Shown in pieces: positions 5,074 through 9,008 of a stretch of 9,008 nt of DNA; position 1 is the first letter of the stretch; each line of letters starts with the position of its first letter. The stretch lies in NCBI GenBank assembly GCA_021780095.1, contig JAJXZK010000459.1, positions 1 through 9,008 on the forward strand. The letters are read 5' to 3'. This DNA is from Acidobacteriota bacterium (GTDB lineage: Bacteria > Acidobacteriota > Terriglobia > Terriglobales > Acidobacteriaceae). The notes beneath the pieces were generated by a model that saw nothing but the letters and a program-made list of their open reading frames with translations, was not told the origin of the DNA and did not search any database. The position numbers and the translations under genes are program-made.

Positions 5074-7788
5074 ATGTCTAAATCGTTTTTGCTCGACGGC
5101 GCTCATGGCCGAATGAAACTCTGCTTCGCTGCAGTCGTGATTGCCGCAGGGGCCATGCTGATCCTGGTGCCCGGCTGTCTTGCGCAGGCAAACCCCGATA
5201 AAATTGCCGCCCCGTATTTGAACCCGTCGGTTCCGATCCAGAAACGTGTGGACGATCTGGTATCGAAGATGACGCTGGAGGAAAAGGTTTCGCAAATGCA
5301 GAATCACGCGGCCGCGATATCGCGTCTCGGCGTGGCCGAATACGATTGGTGGAGCGAGGCCCTGCACGGCGTCGCGCGATCCGGGTATGCAACGGTGTTT
5401 CCGCAGGCCATTGGAATGGCGGCAACCTGGGATGCTCCGCTGATCCACGAAGAAGCGCACACGATCGGCATCGAGGCGCGCGGACGATACAACTCCGCCG
5501 TACGGGAAGATAATCACGCCATCTTTTACGGCATGGATTTCTGGTCGCCGAACGTCAACATCTTTCGCGATCCGCGCTGGGGTCGCGGGCAGGAGACATA
5601 TGGTGAAGATCCATTCTTGACCGGACAACTTGGCGTTCAGTTTGTGACCGGTCTGCAAGGCGACGATCCCGACACGTATCTGGCGATCGCCACACCCAAG
5701 CACTTCGACGTGCATAGCGGCCCGGAGTCGGAGCGGCATCGTTTCAACGTGGATGTCTCCGCGCACGATTTGCAGGACACGTATCTGCCGGCCTTTCGCG
5801 CCACCATTGTCGACGGCCACGCAGACTCTATCATGTGCGCCTATAACGCTATCGATGGGGCGCCGGCCTGCGCCAACACCATGCTGCTGCAGAAAACATT
5901 GCGCGACGACTGGAAATTCAATGGCTATGTGGTTTCTGACTGCGGCGCCATCGGCGACATCGCCGACGGCCACAAATTTGCGCCATCCGTCGAGCAAGCT
6001 TCTGTCGATGCGGTACGCGCCGGAACGGACCTTAGTTGCGGCGACGAATATGCCACGCTGGTCAAAGCGGTTCACGACGGGCTGATCAAGGAAAGCGAGA
6101 TCGACATTGCCGTGAAGCGCCTGATGACGGCGCGCATTCGCATGGGAATACTTGCGCCGATGGCGGACCAGCCCATGCAAGCGCTGAATCGCTCTGTCGT
6201 ATTTGCGCCCACGCACGCGCGGCTTGATTTGAAAGCCGCCGATGAGTCGATGGTGCTGCTGAAGAATGATGGCGCGTTGCCGCTCGACGCGAACGTGAAG
6301 ACCATCGCGGTGATTGGGCCGAACGCAGCTTCGATCGCGGCGCTCGAGGGAAATTACAACGGAACGCCCATCGATCCCGAAACGCCGTTGGCCGCATTCA
6401 AAACATTAGCCGCGCAAAAGCGATTTCGCGTTCTGGATGTACAGGGCGCGCCCTACGTGGAGCAACTGTCCTTACCCGTACCGCCGAATGTCTTCCACAC
6501 TGCCGACGGCGCGGAAGGCCTGACGGAGACTGCCTTTCCGAACGCCAAGTTTGCCGGGCCCGGCATCACCTCCACGTCGGACAACATCGACAGCAACTGG
6601 GATGGCGCGAGCCCGTATCCCAACCGCATTCCACGCAAGGCATTTTCTGTTCGCTGGACTGGCACATTGACGCCGCCAGCTCCCGGCGACATCAGCTTCC
6701 AGGTCAAGCTGGCCGACTGCTATCCCTGCGACAACGTTGAAAGTTACAGCATCTGGGTGGACGGCAAGCAAGTCTCGTCCGGAACTTCTCACGACAAGAG
6801 CGGGCACGAGAATCCAGCAGAGTTCAAGGTGCATTTTGCCGACACCAGACCGCACGAATTTCGCCTGGAATATTCGCATCAATCTCCACTGTTTGGCGCA
6901 GGGGTCAGCTTCAATTGGCATCCGCCAGTGGACACGCTGCGTCAGCAGGCCGTCGACGTCGCGAAACAGGCGGATGCTGTTGTGGCATTCGTAGGAATTT
7001 CTCCGCGATTGGAAGGGGAAGAGATGCCGATTCACATTCCAGGATTTTCTGGCGGCGATCGCACCTCCATTGATCTGCCGGATGTGCAGCGACAGATGCT
7101 GCAGGCCGTGGCAGCAACCGGCAAGCCGTTGATTGTCGTGTTGATGAATGGCTCAGCATTGGCAGTGAACTGGTCCGCGCAGCATGCCAACGCCATTCTT
7201 GAAGCCTGGTATCCCGGCGCTCGCGGAGGTCAGGCGATTGTCGACACGCTGCTCGGCACCAATAATCCCGCGGGCAGATTGCCGGTCACGTTCTATCGCT
7301 CGACCAGCGAGCTGCCGCCGTTTACGGACTATTCGATGGCGGACCGCACCTATCGCTACTTCCACGGGGCTACGTTGTATGGCTTTGGATATGGCTTGAG
7401 CTATTCTCAGTTCAAATTCGACAAGCTGCATGTCTCGACGGGGAAACTGAAGGCAGGCGATCCGCTCACGGTGGATGTCGATGTCACCAACACGTCCAAG
7501 GTCGATGGGGACGAAGTGGCGGAGTTGTATCTCACCTACCCGAAAACCAAGACCAGCCCGATTCATGCGCTCGCTGGATTTGCGCGTGTACATGTGGCCG
7601 CCGGCGCGACTGTGCCCGTGCAAGTCAAAGTGGAAGCGCGGCAATGGAGCCAGGTGGTGGAGAACGGCGATCGCGTGATCCTGCCCGGAACCTACACGCT
7701 GTTCGTCGGCGGCCGCCAGCCGGGCACCGATGCCAACGGGGTGTCGGCCACGGTGAAGGTCGCGGGAAAGAAGACCCTTCCGCGCTAG
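5074..7788 (+). CDS. Secreted family 3 glycoside hydrolase with PA14 insert (beta-xylosidase/beta-glucosidase type)
   Basis: The 904-residue product hydrolyses terminal beta-linked sugars from plant or microbial oligosaccharides. Residues 1-39 are a signal peptide with hydrophobic core 16-34 and a likely signal peptidase I site after AQA. Residues about 55-360 are the GH3 TIM-barrel: YDWWSEALHGV (90-100), NIFRDPRWGRGQETYGEDP (162-180), TPKHFDVHSGPE (207-218), MCAYNAIDGAPACAN (254-268) and GYVVSDCGAI (284-293), with catalytic nucleophile Asp289. The alpha/beta sandwich domain (about 390-470 and 620-745) is split by a PA14-like sugar-binding insert (about 472-615, with FSVRWTGTLTPPAPG and IWVDGKQV). 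The EGEE motif at 647-650 is where the GH3 acid/base glutamate is expected. A fibronectin-III-like domain closes the protein (YGFGYGLSYSQF, VDVDVTNTSKVDGDEVAELYL). WWSEALHGV and the DPRWGRGQET motif favour the beta-xylosidase/arabinofuranosidase branch, but exact substrate is unproven. It is transcribed alone from its own promoter. Confidence 0.96.
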   Translation: MSKSFLLDGAHGRMKLCFAAVVIAAGAMLILVPGCLAQANPDKIAAPYLNPSVPIQKRVDDLVSKMTLEEKVSQMQNHAAAISRLGVAEYDWWSEALHGVARSGYATVFPQAIGMAATWDAPLIHEEAHTIGIEARGRYNSAVREDNHAIFYGMDFWSPNVNIFRDPRWGRGQETYGEDPFLTGQLGVQFVTGLQGDDPDTYLAIATPKHFDVHSGPESERHRFNVDVSAHDLQDTYLPAFRATIVDGHADSIMCAYNAIDGAPACANTMLLQKTLRDDWKFNGYVVSDCGAIGDIADGHKFAPSVEQASVDAVRAGTDLSCGDEYATLVKAVHDGLIKESEIDIAVKRLMTARIRMGILAPMADQPMQALNRSVVFAPTHARLDLKAADESMVLLKNDGALPLDANVKTIAVIGPNAASIAALEGNYNGTPIDPETPLAAFKTLAAQKRFRVLDVQGAPYVEQLSLPVPPNVFHTADGAEGLTETAFPNAKFAGPGITSTSDNIDSNWDGASPYPNRIPRKAFSVRWTGTLTPPAPGDISFQVKLADCYPCDNVESYSIWVDGKQVSSGTSHDKSGHENPAEFKVHFADTRPHEFRLEYSHQSPLFGAGVSFNWHPPVDTLRQQAVDVAKQADAVVAFVGISPRLEGEEMPIHIPGFSGGDRTSIDLPDVQRQMLQAVAATGKPLIVVLMNGSALAVNWSAQHANAILEAWYPGARGGQAIVDTLLGTNNPAGRLPVTFYRSTSELPPFTDYSMADRTYRYFHGATLYGFGYGLSYSQFKFDKLHVSTGKLKAGDPLTVDVDVTNTSKVDGDEVAELYLTYPKTKTSPIHALAGFARVHVAAGATVPVQVKVEARQWSQVVENGDRVILPGTYTLFVGGRQPGTDANGVSATVKVAGKKTLPR

Positions 7789-7959
7789 AGGGAATGGTCT
7801 TCGTCGGCGAAACTCGTCGCCCCAGGTCTGTCCCGCCGCGACGGGTGTGGGAATTCGTCGCTGCGAAACGAAAGGCGCGCGCTCCAGCAGAATTTATTTT
7901 GTCCGCGTTTGCGTTCCCATGTACGTAACTTTCTTTCACCACGGGTTGCGCACCGAAAG

Positions 7960-7990
7960 AACAAGGGCAGGCTTGGCGCCTGCCCTTGTT
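7960..7990. terminator. Hairpin between convergent genes, likely bidirectional terminator
   Basis: Thirteen bases at 7960-7972 (AACAAGGGCAGGC) pair perfectly with 7978-7990, leaving a five-base loop TTGGC. The stem begins 25 bases beyond the S53 peptidase stop codon and about 170 bases beyond the GH3 stop. On the minus strand the stem ends in TTGTT followed by CTTTC, a modest U-rich tail; on the plus strand the T-tract is short (CTTGTT). It therefore suits the peptidase transcript best and may also stop read-through from the GH3 gene. Confidence 0.75.
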
Positions 7991-8015
7991 GCGTCACCCT
8001 AAAACGGGCGTCAAT

Positions 8016-9008
8016 CTATCGAAACGCGTATTTCCAATTGTTCACCAGGTTGCCGACATTCAGCGTGCCGATCCCGGTGGCAAAATCCCAGCCTTCTTTG
8101 CTGCCGTAGGCCTTGGAGTATGCCTTGCTCGTTGTCGACAATACGCCGTTGGTACCGGAAGGGGTATAGCAGTTGAATTTGCCCAGGCAGTTCACGTCCA
8201 TGTCGCCCTGGGCGACGTCGTGAAATATGCAGGAAGATTCAATCCCGCTTCCCAGCGTTGCGATGCAGGAATTCTTTCCGCTTCCGCCGAATTCCGACCT
8301 GGCCAGTGAATAGTACACGTAGTTTGGATTACCCTGCGGAGCGCCTTGCGACTGGTTCACCAATGCCTGCACGCCAGCCACAATGGGAGCGGCGAACGAT
8401 GTGCCGCCGGCGCCCGACCATCCTGCCGGATTGCCGGTGCATGGCGCGCCGCCGGCGCCCGTCGCCGGGTCGGTATAGCAGAACACATAATAGTGTCCCC
8501 ATACGCCATTGGCAGCGAACAGGGAAACGTCCGGCAAATCTCGGACGTGATCATTTGGTACGCCGAAGGTACCGGCCTGGTAGGCCGGCTTGGCGTAGCC
8601 TCGGCAAGTGCCGCTGACCGCCGGAGTATTTGCCTTGGGAGAAGTCTCTCCATACGCGCAGCCACTCGGACCACCGCTTCCGCTTCCCGTCGTCAAGAAG
8701 TACTTCTTCCCGGTTGCGGAGTTGCAGAAGCCGTTCTTCCCGTAGGGCACGTTGTAGCCCTCAATGTTTGTGATCAACGTGCTGGCGCAGGAATCGTTCC
8801 ACGGAATCTCCGGAACGTATCCCTTTGCGGAGCCATAGGCGGCGTTATTGGCCGCTTTCCAATACTGTGCAGTGGTCCCCGCATAGCTGTCGCCGAAATC
8901 GGTGCCGCCGACAGCCACGTTGTACGGTGTCGAAGCGAACCCGCTCGCCGCGATGCCGAATTGCGCCGCCGGCTGGTTGGCGTCGCAGCTGGCTGCTCCC
9001 TCATCGCC
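8016..9008 (-). CDS. C-terminal part of a secreted S53 (sedolisin/pro-kumamolisin type) peptidase, 5' end outside window
   Basis: The frame is open to the window edge and gives 330 residues of the catalytic domain. In this fragment's numbering, GDEGAASCD at 1-9 carries the oxyanion-hole Asp of the family's SGD.G motif (Asp2). GGTSFAAPIVAG at 201-212 carries the nucleophile Ser204. FHDVAQG at 262-268 and GWDFATGIGTLNV at 306-318 supply the conserved calcium-site aspartates (Asp264, Asp308). The Glu and Asp of the catalytic triad and the pro-peptide would lie upstream and are not visible. S53 enzymes are secreted serine-carboxyl proteases usually active at low pH. The protein ends directly after the calcium site, with no extra C-terminal domain. 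It is unusually rich in cysteine: 11 in the fragment. A GTG at 8918 lies inside the domain and is not the true start. It converges on the GH3 gene across the hairpin at 7960-7990. Confidence 0.93.
   Translation of the reverse strand, partial: GDEGAASCDANQPAAQFGIAASGFASTPYNVAVGGTDFGDSYAGTTAQYWKAANNAAYGSAKGYVPEIPWNDSCASTLITNIEGYNVPYGKNGFCNSATGKKYFLTTGSGSGGPSGCAYGETSPKANTPAVSGTCRGYAKPAYQAGTFGVPNDHVRDLPDVSLFAANGVWGHYYVFCYTDPATGAGGAPCTGNPAGWSGAGGTSFAAPIVAGVQALVNQSQGAPQGNPNYVYYSLARSEFGGSGKNSCIATLGSGIESSCIFHDVAQGDMDVNCLGKFNCYTPSGTNGVLSTTSKAYSKAYGSKEGWDFATGIGTLNVGNLVNNWKYAFR

Noticed and set aside
4744..6216. A 490-codon antisense frame covering the GH3 5' half and the divergent promoter region
   Set aside because: It opposes a clearly conserved GH3 catalytic domain, has no recognisable motif, and crosses the lipoprotein start and the GH3 promoter.

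Overview
The window looks like a chromosomal piece of a soil-type, moderately GC-rich bacterium, most likely an acidobacterium (Acidobacteriota). This rests on the mix of families rather than any marker gene: a sedolisin (S53) secreted protease, a PA14-containing family 3 glycoside hydrolase, a YxW/WxPGYW-repeat lipoprotein and a PEGA-domain protein. No rRNA, tRNA, CRISPR array, transposase or integrase was seen.

Layout from left to right. Bases 2-181 hold the C-terminal end of a plus-strand PEGA-domain protein. Facing it on the minus strand are an Mrr-type restriction endonuclease (220-1179) and, 26 bases upstream of it, an acyl-CoA carboxylase carboxyltransferase subunit (1206-2816). The carboxyltransferase probably starts at a GTG lying exactly where transcription from a TATAAT box would begin. 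Next comes a candidate 56-residue membrane protein (2962-3132, minus), then a 383-base gap (3133-3515) with an AT-rich stretch and three short repeat pairs. A minus-strand lipoprotein with an acidic N-terminal half, aromatic core and arginine-rich repetitive tail occupies 3516-4868. It diverges across about 205 bases from a large secreted GH3 enzyme (5074-7788, plus), which has a good promoter and ribosome binding site. The GH3 gene converges on the C-terminal part of a secreted S53 peptidase (8016-9008, minus, running off the window), with a perfect 13-bp hairpin between them that can serve both as terminator.

Functional reading. The right half is an exported set: a polysaccharide-degrading enzyme, an acid-type protease and an envelope lipoprotein, fitting a saprophytic lifestyle. 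The left half is unrelated: central acyl-CoA metabolism followed by a solitary methyl-DNA-targeting nuclease whose lower G+C suggests later acquisition. No gene set here forms a recognisable new multi-gene system. The points most worth following are the possible leaderless start of the carboxyltransferase, a cysteine at its substrate-selecting position, the charge-segregated lipoprotein, the small membrane protein with its repeat-rich upstream region, and the isolated mrr gene.
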